Shown: positions 1 to 9,424 of the stretch, piece after piece | Layout of the letters: every line of letters starts with the position of its first letter | Position numbering within the stretch: the first letter of the stretch is position 1 | Origin: Ustilaginoidea virens | Taxonomy: Eukaryota > Ascomycota > Sordariomycetes > Hypocreales > Clavicipitaceae | Length of the DNA: 64,000 nucleotides | Assembly (NCBI RefSeq): GCF_000687475.1 | Contig: NC_057318.1 | Location: 4,154,001 to 4,218,000, forward strand | Reading direction: 5' to 3' | Notes under the pieces: model-generated | What the model was told of the DNA's origin: nothing | What the model saw: only the letters and a program-made list of their open reading frames with translations | The model's database searches: none | Made by a program: the position numbers and the translations under genes

Positions 1-342
1 GGAATGATTGTATAGGAGTGTGCGAAGAAGGGTTTATTTTCCCATGTTTGGAAGGCAGCAATTTGAGGATCGTTGCCGTGTACATATATACTGTGTCGCA
101 AATCGGGCATCCGTCATTTTCAGCATAGAGCGGCTGGGATGCCTAGGGCTTGATGATCATGTTTTTGCAGGAGGAATTTGAGAAACCACGAGAAAGCGGC
201 TGTACAGTGCATACAAGATTTTCTCGAAATACATGTTTACACATGAGAATGATGCGGTATTCAATGTCTTGACCCTGGTATTATCAAGTCTAATCTGATG
301 CGAGGTTTGCAATGTGAATCACAGCTTTGTTGCTTGGCGTAG

Positions 343-1460
343 TCACTGCTTCCTGCAGTTTATGATGTCAATGACTGGCAATACGACAGTTAGCACTCGA
401 TTCATCCTGTATGAAAGGCTTTTCTTCTTTTCTTTTCTTTTCTTTTCTTTTAACAAAAACAATAACAAGGTGTAATACTTACAGGCAGGCTTAAGAGAAG
501 CACCACCCACCAAGAAACCATCAATGTCGGGCTGCTTGCTGAGCTCTCCGCAGTTCTTCTCGTTGACGCTGCCACCGTACAGGATTCGGGTCTCGTCAGC
601 CACTTTCTCGCTGACGCTCTTGAGCCATTCACGAATGGCCTTGTGCACCTCCTGAGCCTGCTCAGTAGTGGCAACTTTGCCAGTACCAATAGCCCAGATG
701 GGCTCGTAGGCGATGACAATCTTGGACCAGTCGTTGATTTGTTCCTTGAGAGCCGCAAGCTGCCTGGTCACAACTTCGACGGTCTTGCCGGCCTCGCGCT
801 CCTCAAGACTCTCACCGCAGCACCAGATGACGCCGAGGCCATTCTCGGTGGCATATTTGGTCTTGGAGGCGACCACTTGGTCAGACTCCTTCAGAATAGT
901 GCGGCGCTCAGAGTGGCCCAGGATAGCCCAGTTGATATTGCTGTCCTTGAGCTGGGAGACGGAAATCTCGCCAGTGAAAGCGCCATCGGGTTTGTCAAAG
1001 ACGTTCTGGGCAGCAACCTCGATGCACGAGCGAAGGTTGCTCCGAACAAGTTGGAGGTAGATGGCTGGGGGGGAAACAACGACCTCTGAAGACTGCCGGG
1101 TCAGACATGGGTAGCTCTGAAGAACGGGCGAAGTCAGGGGGGGGGGGGCACAGCAGGTGGTGATACGAACCGACTTCGGCATCGAGAACGGCGTTGTTGA
1201 GGTTGTTGACAATCTCCTTGATGGACGAGACAGACCCGTTCCTGGAGAGATTCAAGGTCAGCTGGGTGAGCTTGTTGCACGGTCCGCGACCGCTTAGATG
1301 GCTTTGAACTGTCGGGCTACCGGATGATTTGCGAGCTTCGTCTTGGGATTTTCTCGCGCGGGGCAGAGAGGGGCAGGCCAATTGGACCAGCTACAGTGAG
1401 CCGGGCGATTGAGCGAACTCACATCTTGAAGTTGCCGCCGACGAAGAACTTGCGAGGCAT
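343..1460 (-). CDS. tpiA: Triosephosphate isomerase, 4 exons
   Basis: Interconverts dihydroxyacetone phosphate and glyceraldehyde 3-phosphate in cytosolic glycolysis and gluconeogenesis. I assemble four exons on the minus strand: 1423-1460, 1171-1241, 483-1085 and 343-374. All introns are GT-AG and the phases agree. The product is 247 aa, the usual length for this enzyme (about 248-251). Catalytic residues are visible: Asn10 and Lys12 in GGNFKMNG, His94 in ILGHSERR, Glu164 in [11 protein letters not shown], plus the C-terminal YGGSV and [11 protein letters not shown] phosphate-binding segments. The last exon supplies the C-terminal helix ending IINCRKQ. The first intron lies inside the catalytic N-terminal segment, after the AT of codon 13. 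Intron 2 holds a run of 12 G and intron 3 a TTTTC repeat, so both are prone to length change. A long open frame that reads through the last intron ends in lysine-rich nonsense, which supports the splice. The identity is certain; only the UTR ends are unknown. Confidence 0.96.
421..451. repeat. TTTTC microsatellite in last TPI intron
   Basis: Pyrimidine tract of tandem TTTTC units inside the third intron of the triosephosphate isomerase gene. On the coding strand it is a purine tract, GAAAA-type, so it is not the polypyrimidine tract of the acceptor site. Its length probably varies between strains. Confidence 0.8.
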
Positions 1461-2093
1461 TGCGGAAAATATGCTTCAGATTGCTTTAAACGAGGTAATT
1501 AGGTGTTGGACAAGCTCTAAAAGCTTGAACGAAGCGGCAGCGGTCTGGTGCGATGCTATCTCGTACGGTACATGTACCTACTTTTACTATGGCAGTGGTG
1601 GGTAATGGGGGTTATCGGTAGAAACGGACATGGAGTTGTCTGGTGGCTTGGGGGGAAAGGTGGGGGGGATCAGTCAGTCAACTGTCAACCTTCCCCTGGT
1701 GCTCACTGCTAAGCTACGGACTACATGTACAGTACCTAATGAAACCATTCCCCAGCAATACAATGAAAAGGTTCCCCCCGCCTTTCGCCTTGATGGAACC
1801 TCCAAGCTTCGACGAGCCCGTCTCATTCCCACCATTTCTACCGAATGCTCTAGTCATATTGCGCATTCAACTACACCAATGGGCCACTCTTCGCCCTTGC
1901 AAGTGCAGTCGCTTTTAGAAATCAAGTTTATTACGGCCTCGACAAGTAAACACTGCGAAACAAACCAAAAAAAGAAAAAAAAACAGTCCAAACTGACTCA
2001 TACGCGTGTCTGCAATCGTTGGCAATCTTGCTTGACTCCCCCCCCCCCCCCCCCCCCACCAACCCTTTCTTATACGTCTTGCTCTCGAAATGG
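1461..2093. other. Intergenic: TPI upstream region and adhesin-like gene 3' flank
   Basis: No convincing gene. This stretch holds the 5' flank of the isomerase gene and the 3' flank of the GLEYA gene, both on the minus strand. It contains several GGTACATGTACC-like or ACATGTAC palindromic patches (around 1568 and 1722) and a run of 20 C at 2038-2057, just 36 bp beyond the stop codon of the GLEYA gene. Small open frames here have no recognisable content. Confidence 0.6.
2038..2057. repeat. Homopolymer run of 20 C
   Basis: Twenty consecutive C on the plus strand. It sits immediately downstream of the stop codon of the GLEYA-domain gene, so it would be a G-tract in that gene's 3' UTR. Its exact length may be a sequencing artefact. 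Confidence 0.9.
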
Positions 2094-3462
2094 TCACTGA
2101 GGCGGGCCGTAGGCTGGGAACTTACCATACGACCCGTCGCAGGCTTCAGTTCGAAAGTAACCACCGTCTTGCCCGGTCAACTCTGTGCCGTTTGGTGCGA
2201 CAATCTTCACAGACAGGGCTACGTTGCCACCTTTGTCTCCCCAGGCTACCCGCACAGGGTAATACGTTCCCTGTTCGAGGTGCCTGACGGTGCGAGTTTC
2301 ATCACCCGGCGGAGGGATATAAGTCCTTTCAATGTCCGCGTTTGCCCGAGTCCAGCCACTGTACGCGAGGTTGCCCAACCAAACGAGGGCAATGTCGTCT
2401 GCTTGTCCAAAGATGAAGGTGAAGTTTCCCGTCTCGGGAGCCAGGAGGAACCCTTGATGAATTACTGCCGCCAAGTTGGTGGCAATCGCTTCACCGTAAA
2501 GTCTCCGAGGATCCGTGATTATCAAGCTGTTGGTTCTCCCAGAATGCTCGGGTGCCTGAATCTTGAAGGCTGAGGGATCAAACTCTGCGAATGGAGGTGA
2601 CTTGACCTTGCCCCAAGAGCGAGGCCCACGCCACTGTGCCCATTCGAAGCCAGGTTGACCGCAGGTCGGGGGCTTTGGTATGCATTGGCCAGCACTGCAG
2701 AGCTTACCATCTCCACATTCTGCATCGGTTGAGCAAGAACTGCATTTGCCGTCTTTGCAAACCTGGACTTCTCCGCAGTCGGTGCTTTTGGTACAGTCGG
2801 CAGGTCTTGGATCGGTGGCAGCAACGCAGCGGCCGTCGACGCATTTGGCGTCTGGTCGACCGCAACTGGCCGTCGCAGTGCAAGGCACGCATTTGCCGCT
2901 TTCGCAAACTCGACCATCGCACTCGCGATTGTCGTGGCATTCGGCCTTGCGTTTGCAAACGTGATCCGTGCATACAAAACCTTTCCCGCAGTCCTCGTCA
3001 GAGGAGCAGCCGCATGTGTCACGACACTGCTTCTGGATTATGCTGACCATGTACGTGGCACACTGTCCGAGGCTCTCGAGATACTGCAGAGACGCTCAGC
3101 TTGCTAGTTCTAGTGGGTTGGATATAGGAAGCTTGGGCATATTGACTCACCCCCTTGAAGCTAGTGCAGAGCTCCGATTTCAGTTGTCTTTCGTCGATGC
3201 GTCTCTCGCAAGAGGTTGAGCACAAGGTCTAAGTCTTGTTTCAGAAATATGCGACGTGAAAGATTCCTCTTGACAAAAACCATACGTCAATAGGTAAAGG
3301 CAAATGCTCAACACCGCAACCGTACTGAATGGACTTGCAAATGTCTCCTAAACGAGGAGCACATGACTGAGCCAGCAAATACGCGAGCATTGAATCTTGA
3401 GCCAATACCCACGGTAGCGCCGACACGGTGAGCCATATGATGTAGTGCATCTTGAGGTTCAT
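2094..3462 (-). CDS. Secreted Cys-rich GLEYA-domain adhesin-like protein, 3 exons
   Basis: Predicted extracellular or wall-associated protein, probably carbohydrate-binding. Exons on the minus strand: 3286-3462, 3151-3228 and 2094-3083; introns are 57 and 67 nt, GT-AG, all phase 0. I chose the ATG at 3462 because it gives a compact signal peptide (hydrophobic IIWLTVSALPWVLA, cleavage near LA-QDS); ATGs at 3507, 3477 and 3450 are in the same frame. From 3462 the protein is 414 aa. The first 100 residues have spaced Cys; then comes a run of short Cys-rich repeats of the type C..D.ECG.G..C..G.C up to about residue 225. A C-terminal domain follows with the GLEYA/PA14 hallmarks GFLLAPETGNFTF, ADDIALVWLG and AYSGWTRANA. 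GLEYA domains in yeast Flo/Epa-type adhesins bind sugars; the ligand here is unknown. I see no clear GPI signal: the protein ends soon after the domain, so it may be a soluble secreted lectin. Confidence 0.88.
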
Positions 3463-3507
3463 TTCAGCTTTGATCATCTTTGATATCGTGGCTAGATTTC
3501 TTGGCAT

Positions 3508-4301
3508 GTAGTAGTGTCTTGGGGTTCTTCAAACAACAGGAGTATGATGGATGCAGAGGACACAAGCGGTGCTTAAATACTATTATATTACCTCACCCCT
3601 TCGATGGCATTAAGGCCGTCGTAGGGTTAGGATGCTCATAAAAGATTGTGATGAACTATCCCATGATTGGCCGGTCATGAGGTGCAGAGCGATAGCACGG
3701 GCAAGAAGTTCCGAACAAACCAGGAACAGTCCGAACCTGTTCGTTATCCTACAATCTCGGTTGTTATAGATAGATCAGGTAGTATGGGGTTGCACGACGG
3801 GCGAGAACGAGAAACAAGCCATATAGCACTAGCCCTCCGATTGTGACATCCAGAACTGAACGTGGTGCTGTGGTGCTCAAGGCGACAATTCGGCACACAC
3901 GGCTCAATCCATCCTCGCGATGTTGTTCTCCCCCCTTGGCGACTATGACCTCAGCCCCTGCCTGGCGTGTCAGGAAAGGGCATGTACGCGGAAAGTCTTT
4001 ACTCGCGAGGACAAACCTTGGACGACGTGTTTGTCGATGAGCGCACAGTAATTGAGACATAGGCTGAAGCGAAGTAGCACGAATTCCGCCACCATAAACC
4101 AACTGACAGCCCTCGGTTATTAAATTGCACTTTGTATGATTTGAGAGTTGCAGCAGTGAGACATTGGCAGGTGTTTAAACTATTTCTGTAAGATAATGAA
4201 TGTGATGTTTGTTAAAAAACAGAAAAAAAGAGAAAACAGGTTGGCAATGGGTATTTATTGTATACACCTGTACGACGAAAAAAAAAATGATTCAAGCGGG
4301 A
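3508..4301. other. Intergenic, no supported gene
   Basis: Upstream flank of the GLEYA gene and downstream flank of the tRNA. A 112-codon minus-strand frame (3764-4102) ends in a hydrophobic segment but has no intron-exon signals or family resemblance, so I do not call it. An A/T-rich stretch near 4200-4290 contains short A-runs. The T-run expected after a minus-strand Pol III gene is visible as the plus-strand A-run at 4280-4288, just past the tRNA 3' end. Confidence 0.5.
4280..4288 (-). terminator. Pol III terminator of tRNA-Arg
   Basis: A run of nine A on the plus strand, that is nine T on the coding strand, lies 13 nt beyond the 3' end of the tRNA. This is the usual RNA polymerase III stop signal. 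Confidence 0.75.
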
Positions 4302-4392
4302 CGACCACGCCAGGAGTCGAACCTGGAATCTCTAGAGAAGTCGGTAAGCAGATAACCGAAATCTAGCGCCTTAGCCATTAGGCCACGCGGCC
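4302..4392 (-). tRNA. tRNA-Arg(UCG) with an 18-nt intron
   Basis: On the minus strand the sequence folds as a complete cloverleaf. The acceptor arm is GGCCGCG with CGUGGUC and discriminator G, box A is TGGCCTAATGG, and box B is GGTTCGACTCC. The anticodon stem is CTAGA/TCTAG; the loop carries TCG followed by G37, then an intron of 18 nt at the canonical position 37/38. The mature length is 73 nt. It decodes CGA arginine codons. The intron is inferred from stem pairing, and a one-base shift of its ends is possible. A T-run terminator follows. Confidence 0.93.
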
Positions 4393-5133
4393 GACATGTC
4401 AGAAGCTGTTTTATTCATGTCTATCATGATTGCAACGGGGGTCCTTTAGCGAGAAGTTATCATTCCTCGACACCTTTGGTTAAGTTGCCAGGTTTCATGA
4501 AATCCGCGTTACTGACGCTTGATCGCAAGGCACAAAATGTATTTTCGCTTCTTAAGCTGGCAATGAATATTAAACAGGCCTGCTCGCTTCGTTGTTTTGA
4601 ATTACAAGAGACGAACCGTCCCTTCGGCGCCTTGGTCACTACTTTACTAACATCTAAAATAGCTTCTCTCTGACTTTGACAGTCCAGTTGTGATGAGGCA
4701 TATGAAGACCAAAGCTGTTGAAAGCCAAAATCAGCTGCATCTCCATTTTCGACGTCTGCGCAAAATGTACCTGGCGGACAGGAACTTTCGCTTGCAGACA
4801 GGCCGGTAATAGAAATGCGAGCTTGGCCAGCTGTCTGTCAATGGTGCCAGCTGCGCACCATCCTCGCATCTTTGTTTGAAAGGTTCACTTTCTGCTCCCT
4901 CTCTCGACGCTACTCCTCAGTTTTGTTGCTCCAGAAAAGATTTTTCATCTGTTTACAAAGTCGATTTCTGCAAGCTGCGGGCCTTTCTCGCTGTCGGGGT
5001 AGAACACTACAACCAGCCGTATATCTCTGGCAGATGCCATCTTCATAAGCGGGAATCTGTGACTCAAAATGTATGTTTTGCCGCTCGATGTTCCGGTCTT
5101 TGCATTCACTAATCTTGTTAGCCTTTGCAAATC
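4393..5133. other. Intergenic: 5' flank of the acetyltransferase-like gene
   Basis: Upstream of the GNAT gene and of the minus-strand tRNA. Small frames are present but none shows a recognisable protein. Pyrimidine-rich patches around 4890-4950 may belong to the promoter or 5' UTR. A possible acceptor TTGTTAG at 5115-5121, just before the ATG, would allow a 5' UTR intron; this is inference only. Confidence 0.5.
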
Positions 5134-6885
5134 ATGGCTTCAAACGAGGTGTCAGACTCAGTCACTACCCCTCAGAGGCTCAATCAGATTGCAGATATCG
5201 CCCGAATTTGTGGCAAGATGAAAGAGTTTCTTTCCAAATCAACATGCACCCCTAATGGTGAAGAGTTTGCGACAGCCCTGTCCAAAGAATCCGGCGCAGT
5301 CAGCGTCAGTACCACAAAGTCCCAGAAAGCTATGTCGAAAGAGCCAACCGAAATTGAAGCCATAGGATCAGGAAAGGCAGAAGAAGATGTTGCAGCTGCA
5401 CCAGAGCGTGCTACGGTCTCGTCAAAGGCCTCAGAGCTCCCGCCAGGGGTGCAGAAGCAAGTCACGGAGCCGTCAATCAACATTTCGCTCAGAAACGACA
5501 GCAAGGAAACGAAAGCCTCGCCTGCAAAAAGCTCGTCTGCCTCTGCCTCTGCCTCTGCCCCAGCACCATCGCCGGCGCCGCCGCCAGCACCTTTGCACAT
5601 TATTCAGGCTGCGATGTCATCGTCCCATACTCCCAGGTTTAAAGCAGATGGGAGTAGAGAAAGTTGGGTAGTAAGCAGTATTTCTTCCGCGGATACCGTA
5701 CACCAAGACGTGGCTACACTCGGTAGTCGTCATGGACTAGACAAAGCTTGCCTGTTCACTGCAGCTGCCAACAGCCAAGGCGACAAAGATCTGGTGAAAG
5801 CGTGGCTTACCAAGTTCTTAACATCTCCATCCGTAGAAATCTCGCGCGAAGAGTTTCAAGCTCCAGATCACATTGACTGTGACATTAACCCCGAAAACGG
5901 GACATTTCTTGCACCTGTCATACAGCCGGCAACATTGCAAAGGAAACCAGAAGGGCCCTGCAGAAACTTCAACGACATTTACTGGCGACAAGTCAATATG
6001 ACGTCGGAGCTCCACATCAAGAAAGAGCTGAAGTGTCGCGAGAATCTTGCCACTGCTCTGCATCGTGCACTTGACCAAGACGTCTCTACCGTTCAGCCCC
6101 AACCCCCGGCCGAGCCCGAAGAGCACTGGCCGTCGGCAAACTGCTTTATTCGGCCTGCTGAGGCCTCAGACTTTGCGGCAATTGCCGACATAATTGACGC
6201 AGAGGCCGCAAATGCACACAATCCCCAGGTATTTATAGACCAGAAGACGTCAACGCAAGACATCGCCAGAATCCACGAGGAATGTCGCACAAACGGTCGC
6301 CCATTTCTTGTCCTCCTACCCGCTGAGGAAGACTTTCGTGACAGATCAAAATGGCCCAAGAACTCTGAAAAAGTATACCAAGAGTTTGTTCGATACCTGG
6401 CGACCCGACCGAGGGCTGTTCCAACCATTGCGGGATTTGCCTTTATATCCGACTATCGCCATGGTATTACAGGTATGCCATGCCCTGGGTCGCAGTACCT
6501 GGGCAAGCTCAATATCATTGTTCACCCAAAGCACCGAGAGCATCTCTATGGGTCTGCGCTTTTGGATCGCATCTTGTTGTCTGTATGCCCTTTCCACCAA
6601 AGCAAGATCGACCATACTTGGGAGTGTAAAGACCCAGACGGGATCTACGAATTTCCCGCCACTCATAATCGTCGACAGTATACTCAAGTCTATGTCGAAT
6701 GCTTTGGCGAGCAGGAAGCAAAGGACAGGTGGAAGACTGCTTTTCTGAAAAAATCCGGGTTCAAAAAAGTCGGCCGTTTGAGAAATGCTGTTGTTTCCAG
6801 GGACGATACATATCACAGCCGCTGGCTCGACATGGTCCTTTGGGAGTGTAGCGTTATGAGCACGTCTGAGATTGTTTTTAAATAA
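5134..6885 (+). CDS. GNAT-fold N-acetyltransferase-like protein, single exon
   Basis: Predicted acyl-CoA dependent N-acetyltransferase of unknown substrate. The protein is 583 aa, with no intron. The ATG at 5134 sits in a good context (AAATCATGG). Residues 1-335 are largely disordered: Ser/Lys/Glu-rich, then a low-complexity Ala-Ser-Pro stretch (SASASASAPAPSPAPPPAP, near residues 135-155). The GNAT domain starts at about residue 337 with FIRPAEASDF, the typical first strand and helix. It includes GFAFISDY (strand 4) and LNIIVHPKHREHLYGSALLD near 458-478, corresponding to motif A, the acetyl-CoA pyrophosphate loop (R/Q-x-x-G-x-G/A, here HLYGSA). It ends with KKSGFKKVGRLRNAV, the usual final strands. 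The long N-terminal part suggests a regulatory or interaction role, but nothing in the sequence names a partner. Family membership is likely; the reaction is unknown. Confidence 0.8.
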   Translation: MASNEVSDSVTTPQRLNQIADIARICGKMKEFLSKSTCTPNGEEFATALSKESGAVSVSTTKSQKAMSKEPTEIEAIGSGKAEEDVAAAPERATVSSKASELPPGVQKQVTEPSINISLRNDSKETKASPAKSSSASASASAPAPSPAPPPAPLHIIQAAMSSSHTPRFKADGSRESWVVSSISSADTVHQDVATLGSRHGLDKACLFTAAANSQGDKDLVKAWLTKFLTSPSVEISREEFQAPDHIDCDINPENGTFLAPVIQPATLQRKPEGPCRNFNDIYWRQVNMTSELHIKKELKCRENLATALHRALDQDVSTVQPQPPAEPEEHWPSANCFIRPAEASDFAAIADIIDAEAANAHNPQVFIDQKTSTQDIARIHEECRTNGRPFLVLLPAEEDFRDRSKWPKNSEKVYQEFVRYLATRPRAVPTIAGFAFISDYRHGITGMPCPGSQYLGKLNIIVHPKHREHLYGSALLDRILLSVCPFHQSKIDHTWECKDPDGIYEFPATHNRRQYTQVYVECFGEQEAKDRWKTAFLKKSGFKKVGRLRNAVVSRDDTYHSRWLDMVLWECSVMSTSEIVFK

Positions 6886-7537
6886 ATCCTTCCGACATTG
6901 GGCTCGAGGTCGGGCATCTAATCAACGTCGGAGTCGGCACAGGCAATGTGAGTTTTTGTGGAAAGATGGATTGGCCCAGTCTACATACTGCGGATAGAAC
7001 CGAAGTTGTTTCTCTATGGAATGATTGCCGCACGAAGAGGACGTTTGCTATAGAACTATGGTGATGGTGGATGAGCAGATCTACATTGAGCATATCGTTT
7101 TCGCTTCCCAATCGTTGATAGGCAGGCCCAGAGTTGCAAGGGATACTGCGCAATGAGAGGGGACAACGGGGTGCTTCGACTTATGATGACAATAAAACTA
7201 TGAATCAAGTAGAGCAAAACAAACAAGGTGAGACTCATGATTGCAATATGTTTCAAAGACGCTGCGGAGTGCGGGTAAATATTTCCAGGTTGCAATTGGC
7301 AACTGCGAATTGGCGCCTGAGCAACGGAAGAATGGGCTGCGACTGGGGAGTTTTGGGACATCAATCACGTGTGGCTAAAGGCAGTTTCTCAGTTTCTCAG
7401 TTTTGAGAGCGTCCGTCCCTAATACACGGACAAAACAAAGCGACAAGAACGAAAAAAAAAAAGAAGGAAAAAAACCATCAAGAGCGTCGGACTTTAAATT
7501 CCCCAATATCAGAGAGCAGTGTGTCCAATTTCTCATC
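6886..7537. other. Intergenic: upstream of the ARL2-like gene
   Basis: Separates the GNAT gene from the small GTPase, both on the plus strand. No supported gene. A CACGTG E-box palindrome lies at 7366-7371, about 170 bp before the GTPase start codon, and a short tandem CAGTTTCT repeat follows at 7382-7402. An A-rich stretch at 7450-7475 precedes the start codon. Minus-strand open frames here look random. Confidence 0.5.
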
Positions 7538-8418
7538 ATGCTGTCCATCTTGCGAAAGGCTCGTCTTAAAGACAAAGAAATGAGAGTTTTGATGTTGTTC
7601 GTCGGTCACTGTTGGAGCTCTCACCACGATTTCCAACGGATATCATTGCCCGTGGCTAACAAACAGCATCGTCTAGGGGGCTCGACAATGCTGGTAAAAC
7701 GACCATTGTTAAACGGATCATGGGGGAAGACGTCAACACGGTAAGCCCTACGTTGGGCTTCATCATTAAGACGATTGATCATGACGGGTTGGTCGGCTCC
7801 CAGCGCAATGCGACGTAAGGCTCTGCCTGGATGGCTGACGGCGAACCATTCTAGATACAAGTTGAATATATGTAGGCCGCCTCTTCTCTTTGGACCTTGA
7901 TTGAAAGCTGATGCGATGGTTGGTTGGCACAGGGGACGTGGGCGGCCAGAAGACATTACGATCGTATTGGCGCAACTACTTTGAGAAGACGGATGCCTTG
8001 ATATGGGTGGTGGATGCTACCGATCGAGTGAGAGTACGCGATTGCAAAGAAGAGTTGCACGGACTACTCCTCGAAGAGGTGAGTCTGACCCGGGAAGGCA
8101 AGACGAGGACGAGACTGATGATTGATGAACTGGAAGCGGCTGTCTGGAGCAAGCCTGCTCATACTTTCCAACAAGACAGATGTGGAGGGGTGCATGGATG
8201 AGCAGGAAATCCGACAGGTATGGATGGCGTCCCCAGGGACGGATGCATTTCCCGTTTGCCAGGACATCCGGCTAAGCTCGTTGCAGGCATTAGATTTGGA
8301 CGAGATCCGGACGCACCAGTGGCACATTTTGAGATGCAGCGCCATGACGGGAGAGAACCTGCAAGAGGGGCTGGCCTGGGTCGTTGCTGACGCAAAGAAG
8401 AGGCTGTTTCTCTATTGA
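7538..8418 (+). CDS. ARL2/CIN4 homologue: ARL2/Cin4-type ARF-like small GTPase, 6 exons
   Basis: ARF-family GTPase expected to act with tubulin cofactors in folding alpha/beta tubulin, as ARL2 (animals) and Cin4 (budding yeast) do. Exons: 7538-7596, 7677-7787, 7855-7871, 7933-8078, 8137-8217 and 8287-8418; all introns GT-AG with matching phases, giving 181 aa against about 184 for ARL2. Motifs: P-loop GLDNAGKT at residues 20-27, switch I SPTLGF, WDVGGQK (switch II), NKTD guanine-specificity motif, and CSAMTGEN. The N-terminus is [16 protein letters not shown]; there is no Gly2, so no myristoylation, which agrees with ARL2 rather than ARF. Exon 3 is only 17 nt and codes for the YKLNI strand. 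An apparent donor at 7741 (GTAAGC) is inside coding sequence and is not used in my model, since skipping it would delete SPTLGF. The acceptor of exon 5 (GAAG/CGG) is the weakest call. Confidence 0.93.
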
Positions 8419-8484
8419 CGGGGGGTTATCACCACGAGTCTTTTGTACATCAATACGTCGAAAGCATAACATATTGACACCAAA

Positions 8485-8510
8485 CCAGACCAGACCAGAC
8501 CAGACCAGAC
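8485..8510. repeat. CCAGA pentanucleotide microsatellite
   Basis: Five tandem CCAGA units 67-92 bp after the stop codon of the ARL2-like gene, probably within its 3' UTR. Pentamers of this kind vary in length between isolates. Confidence 0.85.
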
Positions 8511-8783
8511 CCGACCAAACATGACCAATTGACAGCTGCAAGTTGGAGAGACTACATATCAACCGACCTGTGCCCCCCCCTAGTCATCCGACCCCCCCAT
8601 AATAACTTAACTGACCTGACCATTGCTGTGGGCTGTATCATTAATATAATTGGTTTACTAATCAGGGATATTTAAAATTAATACGAGATTAATATAGATT
8701 GTATTATTAAGAGTGCACTTGAAATCCACTTGCGATTGGCTTAGTAAGGAATGAATTATCTGCAGGTTGCATGTGACCCCTAA
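8511..8783. other. Boundary between gene space and repeat block
   Basis: Base composition changes here: after about 8620 the sequence turns AT-rich with many TTAAT and TATAAT words and no coding signal. The last five bases before the first retrotransposon (8779-8783, CCTAA) are the target site of element A. It may be an older, unrecognisable repeat relic. Confidence 0.55.
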
Positions 8784-9130
8784 TGTTGATATAAACTCGG
8801 GGTACCCAGTTATACGTAGGGTCGCGCGCGTGGTATCAAGTACCGTGAGGTCACCGGTTAAAGGTATGATTACTTCTTTAATTATGACTGACTAACTAAG
8901 AGGAAAGAAAGGAAGCAAAAGAGTAATTATACGATGTGGCCTTTTTATGCGTGCTGTAGTCACGTGCATCGGCGCGGTCGGGCCGGGCTGCCCGCGTGCC
9001 CTACCGGGCTCAGGGGCATAGGGGCAAAGGGGCAAAAGTGGCCAAGGTGGCCATATCGTGCGCAACGGGTATGCGCGGCACATCCATCGCAATATACCCA
9101 ATTAGGCACCTTGCGACAGCGATTCCGATA
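8784..9130 (-). repeat. Element A 3' LTR (family 1)
   Basis: Starts TGTTGATATAAACTC and ends GATTCCGATA on the plus strand, so it reads as TG...CA on the minus strand after one transition. It is GC-rich compared with its surroundings, with CGCGCGCG and a GGCAAAAGTGGCCAAGG patch. Six other copies occur at 21086, 21931, 30197, 37177, 43554 and 51099. Confidence 0.93.
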
Positions 9131-9424
9131 CTAGCAGCTTCTCTTTTTATAGAAGCAAATATTGGAATCGCTAGGATATAAGGCACACACATAGAAAGAA
9201 AAGTGCGGCGCGGTCTCGGTAGGTTATGCCGCCGATAATGCCGTTACGCCGCGCGGCCGGCTTATATAGCCTCATACCGTACAGCAGCCGGTATATTGAA
9301 TATCGCAGCCAAAATAAAGGGGCAAAAAGGGGCAGCAGTAAACGCAGTAAAACAATACAACATTAAACATAGGAAAATCCACACACTTGCCACCCATAAT
9401 ATCACCAATTATAGCCAAATGCAG
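9131..9424 (-). other. Element A 3' untranslated region
   Basis: Between the end of pol and the 3' LTR. It contains a GC-rich hairpin-prone segment near 9205-9265 (GCCGCGCGGC type), also present in elements C and F at 37040-37090 and 50965-51030. The purine-rich AAAAAGAGAAGCTGC-type segment next to the LTR on the minus strand is the likely polypurine tract. No gene. Confidence 0.6.

Noticed and set aside
643..1089. 148-codon and overlapping plus-strand frames across the TPI gene
   Set aside because: Shadows of the isomerase exon 3 on the opposite strand; codon content has no family resemblance.
2019..2573. 184-codon plus-strand frame over the GLEYA gene
   Set aside because: Antisense to a well supported spliced gene with domain motifs; no independent signal.
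3764..4102. 112-codon minus-strand frame with a hydrophobic end
   Set aside because: No introns, no recognisable family, no promoter or start support; length is within chance for this composition.
7741..7746. GTAAGC as a splice donor in the ARL2-like gene
   Set aside because: Using it would remove the SPTLGF switch I segment that reads in frame just after it.
8934..9134. Recurrent 60-100 codon frames rich in His, Arg and Cys over family 1 LTRs
   Set aside because: They repeat in all seven LTR copies and on both strands because the LTR is GC-rich; no evidence of translation.
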